DNA of 64,000 bases from QHXQ01 sp036389395 (GCA_036389395.1 DASVPY010000058.1:106124-170123); one strand, 5' to 3'. Positions 1 through 7,669 are shown, counted from the first letter of the stretch. The notes: generated by a model not told the origin, from the sequence alone. Translations and numbers: made by a program.

Positions 1-152
1 ACCTGGGCCGGCAGGACACAGCGCACCGCGCCGGTGTCCACGAGGGCGTCGGCCTCGTAACGGCGAATCCGTTCGGGCGCGAGTTGCCCGCGCCGCGCCA
101 GCGCCTCGTCCACCGCGTTGATCAGCAACACTTTGGCCCGGACTGCGCCCAT
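1..152 (-). CDS. Clan AA (retropepsin-like) aspartic protease, 3' part cut by window edge
   Basis: The reading frame starts at an ATG two bases after the sdhC stop codon and runs off the left edge, giving about 50 residues. It begins MGAVRAKVLLINAVDEAL and contains YEADALVDTGAV near residues 33-44. The hydrophobic-hydrophobic-DTGA signature is that of small bacterial retropepsin-like proteases, in which the Asp is catalytic and the enzyme works as a dimer. The almost zero spacing to sdhC implies translational coupling. These short proteins usually have about 120-140 residues, so most of the gene is outside the window. The family call is fairly good from the motif; the substrate is unknown. 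Confidence 0.6.
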   Translation of the reverse strand, partial: MGAVRAKVLLINAVDEALARRGQLAPERIRRYEADALVDTGAVRCVLPAQ

Positions 153-153
153 G

Positions 154-828
154 TCAGTAAAGGATACCTCCGAGCAGCCCGCCGGGGCGGATGAAAGCGA
201 TGGCCGCGTTGATGCCGACGGCGAGCAGCAGGACGCCGAACGCGATGCAGGCGTAGCCCATCGTGCGCTGCGCCCGCTCGCCGATCACGATGCCCCAGTC
301 CACCGCGAACAGCCACAAGCCGTTGGCGAAGTGCCACACGGTCGCCGCGATGCCGACGACGTAGACGGCGAAGATGATCGGGTTTAAGAACTCGCGCGCC
401 ACGATGTCGAAGGCCTGGAACGGGTGGTCGGCCACCGACAGCTCGTTCAGGCCGGGCAGCAGCCCGAAGCGGAAGTTGAGTACGTGAAAGATGATGAAGA
501 AGAAGAGGATGACGCCCGTCACGCGCTGCACCGTGTAGAACCAGTTGCGCGGGTACGGGTAGTGCAGGTTGTTCGGCCGCATCTCGCGCAGCATGAGCAT
601 CCCGTAGACCGCGTGGTAGACGAGCGGGATGAAGATGCCGCCGATCTCGACGAACAGGATGAACGGGATCGATTGCAGGTCTTTGACCGCGTTGTTGAAG
701 TCGGCGCGGCCCGTCATGGCCTTCGAGTTGGTGTAGAAGTGTTCCAACAGGAAGACGCCGAGCGGGATGATGCCGGTCAGTTGGTGCAGCTTGCGCAGCA
801 GGAAGGTGCGACTGATGCGGACGGCCAT
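154..828 (-). CDS. sdhC: Succinate dehydrogenase cytochrome b558 subunit (Bacillus type)
   Basis: This 224-residue integral membrane protein has five hydrophobic segments (about residues 15-35, 60-80, 100-122, 150-172 and 195-215). It resembles the single large diheme anchor of Bacillus-type complex II, which passes electrons from the flavoprotein and iron-sulfur subunits to menaquinone. Histidines lie in the N-terminal RKLHQLTG, in PLVYHAVYG, in FFIIFHVLNF and in ATVWHFANG, positions suited to axial haem ligation. An AAGGAGG lies 13 bases before the ATG. The sdhA and sdhB genes are not visible. On the 3' side the next frame is an aspartic protease, not sdhA, so sdhAB are either beyond it or elsewhere. 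Confidence 0.88.
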   Translation of the reverse strand: MAVRISRTFLLRKLHQLTGIIPLGVFLLEHFYTNSKAMTGRADFNNAVKDLQSIPFILFVEIGGIFIPLVYHAVYGMLMLREMRPNNLHYPYPRNWFYTVQRVTGVILFFFIIFHVLNFRFGLLPGLNELSVADHPFQAFDIVAREFLNPIIFAVYVVGIAATVWHFANGLWLFAVDWGIVIGERAQRTMGYACIAFGVLLLAVGINAAIAFIRPGGLLGGILY

Positions 829-965
829 CTTCGTTTACGTGCCTCCTTCGCGCGCGGCGCGCGGCCTGCGGGCCGCCGCCGGGCCTTTCGCCGGGCGGAC
901 GTGCGGCGCGGCTAGGTCTGGGCCTTAAGAGCGCCGGCCGGTACAGCTTGAGGTGGAACGCCCCG

Positions 966-971
966 ATTATA
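966..971 (-). promoter_or_regulatory. -10 box candidate for sdhC
   Basis: The minus strand reads TATAAT here, about 138 bases before the sdhC start, in a 305-bp divergent spacer shared with the LysR gene. No convincing -35 hexamer was found at the right distance. The rest of the spacer (829-1133) is GC-rich and holds no open frame that I believe. Confidence 0.35.
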
Positions 972-1121
972 AGGCGCGCGGCCGGAAAAGCAATCGCGCG
1001 CCGCCCGTGCGGTCGCAACGTATATGCCGCGTCCCAAGCTGCCCCGGATGAACGAACAGTTTAATGCCCGCGGCGCGCCCGCGTAAAATGAAAAAACTAG
1101 CGCCCCGCGGCGCGCCAAACT

Positions 1122-1127
1122 TATAAT
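1122..1127 (+). promoter_or_regulatory. Consensus -10 box placing the LysR transcript start at its GTG codon
   Basis: A perfect TATAAT ends seven bases before the GTG start at 1134. With standard spacing, transcription would begin at or within a base of the start codon, giving a leaderless mRNA. There is no Shine-Dalgarno sequence before the GTG, which agrees. No clear -35 hexamer is visible. Confidence 0.45.
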
Positions 1128-1133
1128 CGGCGC

Positions 1134-2033
1134 GTGCAGATCGAGACCCTCAAAATCTTCTGCGACCTCGTAGACACCAAGAGCTTTTCGCGCGCCGCCG
1201 AGTTGAACTACGTCACGCAGTCGGCCGTCAGCCAGCAGGTGCGGGGCCTGGAGACGAAGTTCAAGCGGCAACTCCTAGAGCGCGTGCGCGGGCGGCGCGA
1301 GGTGCGGCTCACGGACGCGGGCGAGGCGTTCTACCAGGAGAGCCGCAACACGGTGGCCGCCTACCTGCGGCTCGAAGAGCGTATGCGCTCGCTGACGGGC
1401 ACGGTCAGCGGCACGGTACACGTCGCCACCGTCTACAGCATCGGGCTGCACGAGTTGCCGCCCGCCATCCGCCGCTTCATGGCGCGCTACCCGGAGGCGA
1501 AGATCGATCTCGAATACAGCCGCACGACGAGCGTCGTGCGCGACGTGCTGGCGGGCACGGTCGAGCTGGGCGTGGTCGCGTACCCGAAGAAGAAGAGCGG
1601 GCTGAAGATCGTGCCCTTGCGGGGCGACCGGCTGGTGCTCGTCTGCCCGCCGCAGCACCCGCTCGCGCGCCAGAAGAAGGTGACGGCGCGCGACCTCGCG
1701 GGTCTCGACTTCGTCCTCTTCGAGCGCGACATCCCGACGCGGCGCGCGACCGACCGCATCCTGCGCGCGCACAACGTCGCCGTGCGCAAGGTGGCCGAGT
1801 TCGACAACATCGAGACGATCAAGCGCGCGGTCGAGGTCGGCTTCGGCGTGGCCATCGTGCCGCGCCCGGCCGTGCTCGACGAGCAGCGTTCGGGCCAGTT
1901 GGCCGTGGTCGCCCTGGCCGAGCCGGAGTGGACGCGCGCGGTCGGCGTCATACACCGCACAGACCGCGCGCTCGGCGCGGCCGCGCGCAAGTTCATCGAA
2001 GTCCTGACCGAGCAAACCGAGGGGCGGGAGTGA
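1134..2033 (+). CDS. LysR-family transcriptional regulator
   Basis: The 299-residue protein has the LysR layout. An N-terminal winged helix-turn-helix covers about residues 1-60 (LKIFCDLVDTKSFSRAAE, then VTQSAVSQQVRGLE), followed by a linker helix and a two-lobed effector domain from about 90 to the end. The GTG start is chosen because the family begins with this helix and a -10 box sits just upstream. The gene is divergent from sdhC, so it might control itself and sdhC. LysR regulators often control the divergent neighbour, but no T-N11-A operator was confirmed. The effector cannot be predicted. Confidence 0.88.
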   Translation: MQIETLKIFCDLVDTKSFSRAAELNYVTQSAVSQQVRGLETKFKRQLLERVRGRREVRLTDAGEAFYQESRNTVAAYLRLEERMRSLTGTVSGTVHVATVYSIGLHELPPAIRRFMARYPEAKIDLEYSRTTSVVRDVLAGTVELGVVAYPKKKSGLKIVPLRGDRLVLVCPPQHPLARQKKVTARDLAGLDFVLFERDIPTRRATDRILRAHNVAVRKVAEFDNIETIKRAVEVGFGVAIVPRPAVLDEQRSGQLAVVALAEPEWTRAVGVIHRTDRALGAAARKFIEVLTEQTEGRE

Positions 2034-2134
2034 TCTTCGCAAGCCGGGGGCCGGGAGTGATCTGCTCCGCCCCGTTGACTGACGCGGACGGGCCGGGCGG
2101 CGGACTCGTCCGCGCCCTGACAGGGAGAAGGCCA

Positions 2135-3559
2135 GTGTCGGAAGAACTCACCTCCATGTCGGCCGTAGACCTGATCGATCTGATGGAAGAGCGCAAGGTC
2201 TCGCCGGTGGAAGTTGTCGAAGCGTACCTGCGGCGCGCGGACGAGTTGAACGGGCGGCTCAACGCCATCGTCACCTTCGCGCCGGACGTGTTGGAGCAGG
2301 CGCGCGCGGCCGAGCAGAAGATCATGGACGAGGAGGACGGGCGGCTCTGCGGGCTGCCCGTCACGATCAAAGACACGATCATGACGAATGGCATACGCAC
2401 GACGGCCGGCTCGCGCCTCTTTGCGGAGAACGTGCCGGAGCGCGACGCGCAGGCGGTCGGGCGTCTGCGCTGGGCCGACGCCGTCATCCTCGGCAAGACG
2501 AACGCGTCCGAGTTGGCGCTCGACTACGAGTGCGACAACCCGGTCTTCGGCCGCACGAACAACCCGCACGACCTGACGCGCACGGCGGGCGGTTCGAGCG
2601 GCGGCTCGGCCGCGGCCGTCGCCGCCTGCCTCTCGGCCGCCGACATAGGCTCGGACGCGGCCGGCTCCGTCCGCATCCCCGCGCACTTCTGCGGCGTCGT
2701 CGGGCTGCTGCCGACCGCCGGGCGCGTGCCCCGCATCGGCCACGTCCCGGCCATAGACGCGGGCATGGGCGCGCACGTCAGCTTCGGCCCTTTGACGCGC
2801 ACGGTCGAAGACGCGGAGCTGATGTTCAACGTGCTCACCTGGCGGCGGCGCGCGCGCGAGTGGATGAGCGAAGAGGCCGAGGAACGTCTGCCCAAACTCC
2901 GCTTCGCGTGGTACACGGACGACGGCGTCGCGCCCGTGACGGCCGAGACGGCGCAGGCGACGCGCGCCGCGGCCGACGCCCTGCGCGCGCACGGCCTCGT
3001 CGGCGTAGAGGCCCGCCCGCCGCACGTCGAGCGCGGGCCCGACCTGTGGCTTGAGATATTCGGCCGCGGCGCGCAGGAACAGATGCGTATGCTGCACGAG
3101 GGGCGCGAGGAGTTGGCGGGGCCTTTGGCGCGCGTGCTAATCCGGCGGGGCAAGGAGTTCGGCGGGTTGTCGGACGAAGAGTTCGCGCGCCTGAACCAAC
3201 AGCGCGAGCAGTTGCGCAAGGAGTTGCTGCTCTGGATGCGCGAGACGCAGCTCATCGTCGCGCCGGTCGGGTCGGTCGCGGCCTTCCCGCACGGGGCGCG
3301 GCGCGTGGACGTGGACGGGCAGGAGTTGAGCGTGTGGCGCGCCTTCGGCTACGCGCAGACTTACAACGTGTTCGGGTTGCCGTCTGTGTCGGTGCCGGCG
3401 GGCCGGACGCGCGCGGGCTTGCCCGTCGGCGTGCAGATCATCGGGCGCTCGCGGGCGGAGGGCGAGGTGCTGGCGGCGGCGCGCGTCGTCGAAGAGGCCT
3501 TGGGCGGCTGGCAGCGGCCGCCGCCGGTTCTTTCACAGGACGGCGGCGATAGGCTATAG
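2135..3559 (+). CDS. Amidase signature family enzyme (GatA/FAAH-like amidase)
   Basis: This 474-residue amidohydrolase shows the Ser-cisSer-Lys triad of the amidase signature family: Lys at about residue 79 (LPVTIKD), the glycine-serine stretch TAGGSSGGSAA at about 150-160 holding the cis-serine, and the nucleophile Ser at about 178 in IGSDAAGSVR. The GTG at 2135 is chosen as start because GGGAG lies just upstream and the N-terminal helix then matches the family. Longer upstream starts overlap the LysR gene. Without gatB or gatC nearby it is probably a stand-alone amidase or fatty-acid-amide-hydrolase-like enzyme. The substrate is unknown. Confidence 0.85.
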   Translation: MSEELTSMSAVDLIDLMEERKVSPVEVVEAYLRRADELNGRLNAIVTFAPDVLEQARAAEQKIMDEEDGRLCGLPVTIKDTIMTNGIRTTAGSRLFAENVPERDAQAVGRLRWADAVILGKTNASELALDYECDNPVFGRTNNPHDLTRTAGGSSGGSAAAVAACLSAADIGSDAAGSVRIPAHFCGVVGLLPTAGRVPRIGHVPAIDAGMGAHVSFGPLTRTVEDAELMFNVLTWRRRAREWMSEEAEERLPKLRFAWYTDDGVAPVTAETAQATRAAADALRAHGLVGVEARPPHVERGPDLWLEIFGRGAQEQMRMLHEGREELAGPLARVLIRRGKEFGGLSDEEFARLNQQREQLRKELLLWMRETQLIVAPVGSVAAFPHGARRVDVDGQELSVWRAFGYAQTYNVFGLPSVSVPAGRTRAGLPVGVQIIGRSRAEGEVLAAARVVEEALGGWQRPPPVLSQDGGDRL

Positions 3560-3626
3560 TTGCGCCGCATCAACAGCCGGCGCAACGAGCGGCGCGCCCT
3601 TTCTGTCAACCGGAGGTCATAAACGC

Positions 3627-4640
3627 ATGGTCGCCCTGTTCCTCTTCTTCGTGCTCGCGTTCTTCCTGCTCGTCGTGGCCCTGAAGACGATCAAGATCGT
3701 CCCGCAGGCGACCGTCATGTTGATCGAGCGGTTCGGCCGCTTCGACCGCGTGGCCGCGAGCGGCTTGAACATCATCATCCCGTTCTTCGACAAGCCGCGC
3801 GCCGTCTACTGGACGAACGTGCGCCCCGGTCTGACCTCGATTGACCTGCGCGAGCAGTACATAGACCTGCCGCCGCAGCCCGTCATCACGCGCGACAACG
3901 TGACGATCCACGTGGACTCGGTCGTCTACTGGCAGATCATCGATCCGATCAAGGCGGTCTACGAGATGAACGACCTGGTCGGCGGCATCGTGCAGTTGAC
4001 GATCACGGGGATGCGCGCCGTGATGGGCGACATGGACTTGGATCACACGCTCTCGCAGCGCGACCAGATCAACGCGAAGCTGCGCCTGATCCTGGACGAG
4101 GCGACGGACAAGTGGGGCGTGAAGGTGACGCGCGTGGACGTGAAGAACATCAACCCGCCCGAAGACGTGCGCATCACGATGGAGAAGCAGATGACGGCCG
4201 AGCGCAACCGGCGCGCGCTCGTCCTGCAAGCCGAGGGCGACCGCCAGGCCGCCATCACGCGGGCCGAGGGCGAGAAGCAGGCGGCCGTCACGCGGGCCGA
4301 GGGCGAGAAGCAGTCCGCCATCCTGCAAGCCGAGGGCGCGGCCCAGGCCCGCCAGCGCGTCGCCGAGGCCGAAGCCGAAGCCATCGCCCGCGTCTCGCAG
4401 GCCATGCTGGGCCACGGCAACCCGGCCCAATACCTGATCACCAAGAGCTACATCGAGAGCCTCCGCGACATGGTGCGCGGCAACAATTCGAAGGTCGTCT
4501 TCATGCCCGTCGAGACCTCCACCATGCTCTCCAGCGTCGGCATGATCAAAGAGATGTTCACCGAAACCGGCGGCGATCAGCGCCGCACCGGCAGCGACGA
4601 CCAACAACCGCCCCCGCGCCCGCGCCAACTGCCGACTTAA
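3627..4640 (+). CDS. SPFH/band 7 membrane protein (QmcA/paraslipin-like)
   Basis: The 337-residue protein has one N-terminal membrane segment (about residues 2-20) followed by an SPFH/prohibitin domain (about 25-190), including ERFGRFDRV and the typical GMRAVMGDMDLDHTLSQRDQIN. A charged coiled-coil region near residues 190-250 carries four approximate ten-residue repeats of the form QAEGDRQAAI/TRAEGEKQAA. It resembles QmcA/stomatin-like scaffolds that form large membrane microdomain cages, often with an NfeD partner or membrane proteases. No NfeD gene is adjacent. The start has a CGGAGG sequence a few bases upstream. Confidence 0.87.
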   Translation: MVALFLFFVLAFFLLVVALKTIKIVPQATVMLIERFGRFDRVAASGLNIIIPFFDKPRAVYWTNVRPGLTSIDLREQYIDLPPQPVITRDNVTIHVDSVVYWQIIDPIKAVYEMNDLVGGIVQLTITGMRAVMGDMDLDHTLSQRDQINAKLRLILDEATDKWGVKVTRVDVKNINPPEDVRITMEKQMTAERNRRALVLQAEGDRQAAITRAEGEKQAAVTRAEGEKQSAILQAEGAAQARQRVAEAEAEAIARVSQAMLGHGNPAQYLITKSYIESLRDMVRGNNSKVVFMPVETSTMLSSVGMIKEMFTETGGDQRRTGSDDQQPPPRPRQLPT

Positions 4641-4656
4641 CTTCGACGCATTGAAG

Positions 4657-4709
4657 CTATTAGGCCGCTAGACGCCGGAATGAAATTACCGCGGCTAGCG
4701 GCCTAATAG
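4657..4709. repeat. Perfect 15-bp inverted repeat after the SPFH gene
   Basis: Arms 4657-4671 (CTATTAGGCCGCTAG) and 4695-4709 are exact reverse complements around a 23-base centre, starting 17 bases after the SPFH stop. There is no T-tract on either side, so a classic intrinsic terminator is doubtful. It sits next to the attC-like site and may be part of the same accessory patch. Confidence 0.6.
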
Positions 4710-4711
4710 TA

Positions 4712-4781
4712 GTTAGGCCGCCTGAGCGAAACGAACTGAGCCTCAGGCAGCGGTCAGTTCGTTTCTCTGCGGCGGGCTAAC
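4712..4781. repeat. Large imperfect hairpin between attC-type ends
   Basis: GTTAGGC (4712-4718) and GGCTAAC (4775-4781) bracket an inner perfect 12-bp inverted repeat, GAAACGAACTGA (4728-4739) against 4754-4765. The outer heptamers have the polarity expected for the right end of one attC site followed by the left end of the next. This stretch could therefore be an ORF-less mini-cassette, but no complete left-hand attC was recognised. Confidence 0.4.
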
Positions 4782-4883
4782 ATGCCAATGCAGCCGACGC
4801 CTCGCCAGCTAGCCTTTCATCGTTGCCTTGTTCCCGCTGGCTTGTCTGCTTTATGCTCGGCGCGGCTGATTGCCGCGTTAGGC
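4775..4883 (+). mobile_element. attC-like integron recombination site
   Basis: The left end GGCTAAC (4775-4781) pairs with the right end GTTAGGC (4877-4883), an exact GTTRRRY core. Inside, CAATGCAGCCGACGC (4786-4800) pairs with the region around 4859-4873, leaving two unpaired bases (a G and an A) on one arm, like the extrahelical bases that direct IntI to the bottom strand. Length (109 bp), end polarity and inner boxes all fit attC. No integrase gene is in the window, so this would be a cluster-lacking-integrase type remnant. The toxin-antitoxin pair begins 70 bases downstream, and such pairs are common integron cassettes. No second attC was found after the toxin. Confidence 0.55.
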
Positions 4884-4952
4884 GTCGCTACTTTGTTGGG
4901 TCTAGCAGTAAACTTGGGACGGATATAAGCTTGTTGCCTGGAGGTGCTTAAG

Positions 4953-5156
4953 ATGAGTGTAGCCAAAGAGCGGTTTGTTGTGGATGAAAGGGGGAATCGT
5001 ACAGCAGTGTTGCTTGATATAGAACGCTATTTTGAATTGCTCGAAGCGCAGGAAGAACTTGAATCAATCCGTGCTTTTGATGAAGCCAAAGCTTCCGGCG
5101 ATGAAGCTATTCCTTTCCCCCAGGCCATAAAGGAGATTGAGGGCGCGCGTGAATGA
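4953..5156 (+). CDS. Phd/YefM-type antitoxin of a toxin-antitoxin pair
   Basis: This 67-residue protein begins MSVAKERFVVDERGNRTAV and continues with LDIERYFELLEAQEELESI. That is the short beta-rich N-terminus and acidic helix typical of small Phd/YefM or type II antitoxins whose C-terminus wraps the toxin. The ATG at 4953 is chosen because GGAGG lies eight bases before it. A GTG nine bases earlier overlaps that sequence. The stop overlaps the toxin start in ATGA. Codon use is visibly less GC-rich than the neighbours. Expected to neutralise the downstream RelE-like toxin and to repress the operon. Confidence 0.75.
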   Translation: MSVAKERFVVDERGNRTAVLLDIERYFELLEAQEELESIRAFDEAKASGDEAIPFPQAIKEIEGARE

Positions 5157-5407
5157 GCTACGAAGTATTTATCCTGCGTCGTGCTCAGAAAGAATTGGCT
5201 AATCTACCTAAAACAGATTACGAGCGAATGCGTGATGCGATAGCGGCATTATCAGAAAATCCAAGACCGGCTGGCTGTAAAAAGTTAATAGGGCGCGAAG
5301 GTTGGCGCATTCGTTCGGGAGACTATCGCGCTATATATGAAATAGATGATGCTCAACAGAAGATCACGGTTCTGCATATCGGCAATCGTCGAGATGTTTA
5401 TTCATAG
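5153..5407 (+). CDS. RelE/ParE-family toxin
   Basis: The 84-residue protein matches the RelE/ParE fold. An N-terminal strand and two helices (RRAQKELANLPKTDYERM) are followed by a C-terminal sheet with WRIRSGDYRAIYEID near residues 60-74 and HIGNRRDVYS at the end. In RelE members the conserved Arg and Tyr/His residues cleave mRNA on the ribosome; ParE members instead poison gyrase. The sequence looks closer to RelE, but I cannot settle this. It overlaps the antitoxin by four bases. Lower GC content and the adjacent attC-like site suggest acquisition by transfer. Confidence 0.82.
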   Translation: MSYEVFILRRAQKELANLPKTDYERMRDAIAALSENPRPAGCKKLIGREGWRIRSGDYRAIYEIDDAQQKITVLHIGNRRDVYS

Positions 5408-5437
5408 GTGCTTCCAGGGTATCCACGCGCCGCCTGA

Positions 5438-5533
5438 CGACTTAGTCAGCCGGAGCGGGCCGACGAACTGAATGAGGAAGCGTTGGACGTGCTTGATTTC
5501 ATCTCGTTCGCTAGGACTAACGTTCATACCTGA
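5438..5533 (+). pseudogene. Possible fragment of a second small antitoxin (DUF2281-like tail)
   Basis: A short open stretch without a start codon reads PERADELNEEALDVLDFIS and ends in a stop at 5531-5533. The pattern of acidic residues before a LDFI helix resembles the tail of small DUF2281-type antitoxins. With no start and only about 30 codons it is at best a decayed remnant. It would fit a toxin-antitoxin-rich accessory patch, but chance is possible. Confidence 0.25.
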
Positions 5534-5592
5534 GTAGGGCGCGCGCACCTGCTTCTTCGGTTTGGCGTGCGCCCGTTGTGGGGGCGCGCGCG

Positions 5593-5958
5593 TTAGGTGT
5601 TGGCGCTGCCCTTGCTCGTCTTCCTGGTGCGCTTGATCTCCTCGGTTCTGACCCCGCCCGCTTTCTCGTACTCGCTGCTGTTCTTGCCGTGCCTGGCCCC
5701 GACGCCGGCCAGCATACGCGCGCTCATCTCGCTGATCCGCTTGAGCAGGGCGTCGAGGCGGTTGCCCTTCTCGTCGAGCGTGGCGACGGTCTGGTTGTAG
5801 TCGTCCAGCGCCGTCTCGCCCTCGGCGATCAGCGCATCGAAGGCCGCCACCGTCAGCCCGCCGCCAAGGTCGAGCGTCGGCGAGATGGACTTGAGGTTGT
5901 TGGATCGCACCTTGGCTTGGGCGATCACGGTACTAGATGTACGTCTGGTACGTCCCAT
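5593..5958 (-). CDS. Small hypothetical protein with conserved-looking C-terminus
   Basis: I do not recognise the function of this 121-residue protein. It has a basic N-terminus (MGRTRRTSSTVIAQAKVRSN), a helical middle (about residues 35-80) likely to form a coiled coil, and a charged C-terminus with SSEYEKAGGVRTEEIKRTRK near residues 94-113. The start is preceded by GAGGAGGTGACTCACA, a strong ribosome-binding site. Codon phase and length favour this strand over the opposite frames. It sits between the toxin-antitoxin patch and the 21-bp repeat array 160 bp away, so a link with one of these is possible but not shown. Confidence 0.6.
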   Translation of the reverse strand: MGRTRRTSSTVIAQAKVRSNNLKSISPTLDLGGGLTVAAFDALIAEGETALDDYNQTVATLDEKGNRLDALLKRISEMSARMLAGVGARHGKNSSEYEKAGGVRTEEIKRTRKTSKGSANT

Positions 5959-6118
5959 TGTGAGTCACCTCCTCAGTTGTAAAGGAGCGTGAAGAAGCAG
6001 GTGCCCGCGTGAGCCTGACGGCCCGGAAGTATATGCCCTTTTCGGGGCTTGGCAAGCCTTTTTTCCGCGCCCATGCGCGCCTGCGCCGGGTGGCGGCGGC
6101 GCAAACAACGTAGAAAAA

Positions 6119-6464
6119 GGAGTTTTCGAGTGCTCAGAGGGAGCTTTTGAGCACTCAGGAAGAGCTTTCGAGCACTCCGAAAGAGCTTTTGAGTGCTCAA
6201 AAGGAGTTTAGCGGCACTCAAAAGGAGCTTTCGAGTGCTCAATAGGAGCTTTTAAGCACTCACGAAGAGCTTTTGAGTGCTCAAATGGAGCTAACGAGCA
6301 CTCAAAAACTCTTATCGAGTGCTCGAAAGCTCTTCCTGAACACTCGAAAACTCCTATCGAGTGCTCAAAAGGAGTTTTCGAGCACTCAAAAGCTCTTATT
6401 AAGCACTCAAAAGCTCGTCCCGAATGCTCTGAAGGAGTTTCCGCGTGCCCGGAGCGAGCTTTAA
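6119..6464. repeat. Tandem array of about 16 degenerate 21-bp repeats
   Basis: Units resemble GAGCTTTcGAGcACTCaaAA with a period of 21 bases. The core GAG(T/C)(G/A)CTC is nearly self-complementary, and units appear in both orientations: mostly GAGCTTTT-type up to about 6295, then mostly the reverse type. Because 21 is a multiple of three, both strands stay open and give artificial seven-residue peptide repeats (STQKLLL-like). Those frames have no plausible start context and are not treated as genes. The array lies inside a 736-bp spacer without genes (5959-6695). Confidence 0.85.
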
Positions 6465-6545
6465 GAACGGCGCGCGTTCGATTGTTACGTTGTCTTATCT
6501 TGACCCCGAACCCACGGCGCGCTCGGATGGAAGCGGGGGCGGGTG

Positions 6546-6697
6546 AGGAGTCAGAAGACAGGAGTCAGGCATCAGAAGCCAGGAGTCAGAAGCCGGCAGC
6601 CGGAAGAAAGAAGCTTGCCGACGAGCGCCCTTAGTCGTGAATCAGCCGGTCTGCATTCTCCTTCTGGCTTCTGACTCCTGGCTTCTGACTCCTGACT
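6546..6697. repeat. Inverted heptamer array (GGAGTCA/GAAGCCA family)
   Basis: The left arm (6546-6613) is built from 7-bp units such as GGAGTCA and GAAGCCA. The right arm (6657-6697) is its reverse complement, so the spacer can fold into one long hairpin with a 40-base core. The thpR stop codon lies at the edge of the right arm. Confidence 0.8.
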
Positions 6698-7316
6698 ATT
6701 CACTGCTCGCCGTCTGCTGCTCACTCCCGCCGAGCGGGTGGCGCGCGAGCGGGGTGTAGCGCGAGCCGTCGGCGGTGAGGTCGCTGCGCATGACGGTCAG
6801 TTCGCGGACGGGGCTGGCGACGGGCGCGAAGCCGGTCGTCTCGTGGTAGCGCGCGAGCCGGCGCGCGGCGGCGTTGACCGTGCGGATGCGCGCCAGCGTC
6901 ACGTGCGCGTGAAACGGGCGCTCTTCGCGCGCGAAGCCCGCCGCGGCGCACTCCTCTTCCAGCCGCCGCTCCAACAGCTTCAAGCGCCCCGACTCGTCCA
7001 CCACGCCCAGCCACAGCACGCGCGGGCTGCGCCCCAGAGGGAACCCGCTCGTCCCCCGCAACGTCAGCTCGAAGGGCGCGACCGCCGCCGCCGCCCGCGC
7101 CGCCGCCTCATGCAACGCCGGCACGCGCTCCGGTTCGACCGCGCCCAAAAACTTCAGCGTCAGGTGGAGCTTCTCGGTGCGCTCCCAGGAGACCTTCAGG
7201 TGCGGCGCGCTCTGCCGCAGCCGCTCGATGTGGTCGGCGGCGCGCGCGCGCGCCTCCGCGCTCAGCTCGACGGCGCAGAACAGGCGTAAACGGGTGGGCG
7301 TAGAGGGGCTGGTCAT
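6696..7316 (-). CDS. thpR: RNA 2',3'-cyclic phosphodiesterase (2H phosphoesterase)
   Basis: The 206-residue protein contains both HxTx motifs of the 2H phosphoesterase superfamily: HLTLKFLG at about residue 51 and HVTLARI at about 138. The two histidines form the active site that opens 2',3'-cyclic phosphates, historically described as 2'-5' RNA ligase. The N-terminal RLFCAVELS and the spacing of about 87 residues between motifs fit ThpR/LigT. It stands alone, and its last codons abut a heptamer repeat array. Confidence 0.9.
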   Translation of the reverse strand: MTSPSTPTRLRLFCAVELSAEARARAADHIERLRQSAPHLKVSWERTEKLHLTLKFLGAVEPERVPALHEAAARAAAAVAPFELTLRGTSGFPLGRSPRVLWLGVVDESGRLKLLERRLEEECAAAGFAREERPFHAHVTLARIRTVNAAARRLARYHETTGFAPVASPVRELTVMRSDLTADGSRYTPLARHPLGGSEQQTASSE

Positions 7317-7669
7317 CGGCTCTGCCTTTCGCTCGGGGCGGTGCGGTACGCGCCCGCTGTGGAGTTGGTGCTCGCGCGGCCTCGCGCCCGGCGTGAGAGG
7401 AGTTAGACACGGCGCGCTGAACGCCCGGCGCGACGCAATAATAAAACTAATCTGCCGGATTAAAAAGTTTCATGGGGCCCGGCGACTTTCGTTGCAACAC
7501 ATGAGCGCGCCGCCTCGTCTAAGCTCACTCGGCAACGGCCGCTCAGCAGGCCGCATTGCCCTCAGGCGACAGGCTGCCCTCGAACCTGTCGCGCTTAAAT
7601 AGGCGTGCGGGGCTTTTCTATCGCCCGCGCGACGCACACGAACACTCAAAGGGAAGGATCATCATTAAC
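7317..7669. other. 353-bp spacer between divergent thpR and barrel gene
   Basis: I see no convincing gene here. The stretch 7425-7500 is AT-richer than its surroundings and could hold the promoter of the outer-membrane protein gene, but no clean -35/-10 pair was identified. Confidence 0.4.

Noticed and set aside
1928..2134. Amidase starting at 1928
   Set aside because: This would overlap the LysR coding region by about 100 bases and add Arg-rich sequence; the GTG at 2135 has a proper ribosome-binding site.
4635..4718. A second complete attC site just after the SPFH gene
   Set aside because: ACTTAAC and GTTAGGC could be the ends, but the inside is a perfect 15-bp stem without the inner boxes or extrahelical bases, and the left end overlaps the SPFH stop codon.
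5973..6464. Two open frames in the 21-bp array giving STQKLLL-like heptad peptides
   Set aside because: Any 21-bp repeat without stops gives such peptides on both strands. No ribosome-binding site and no non-repetitive domain are present.
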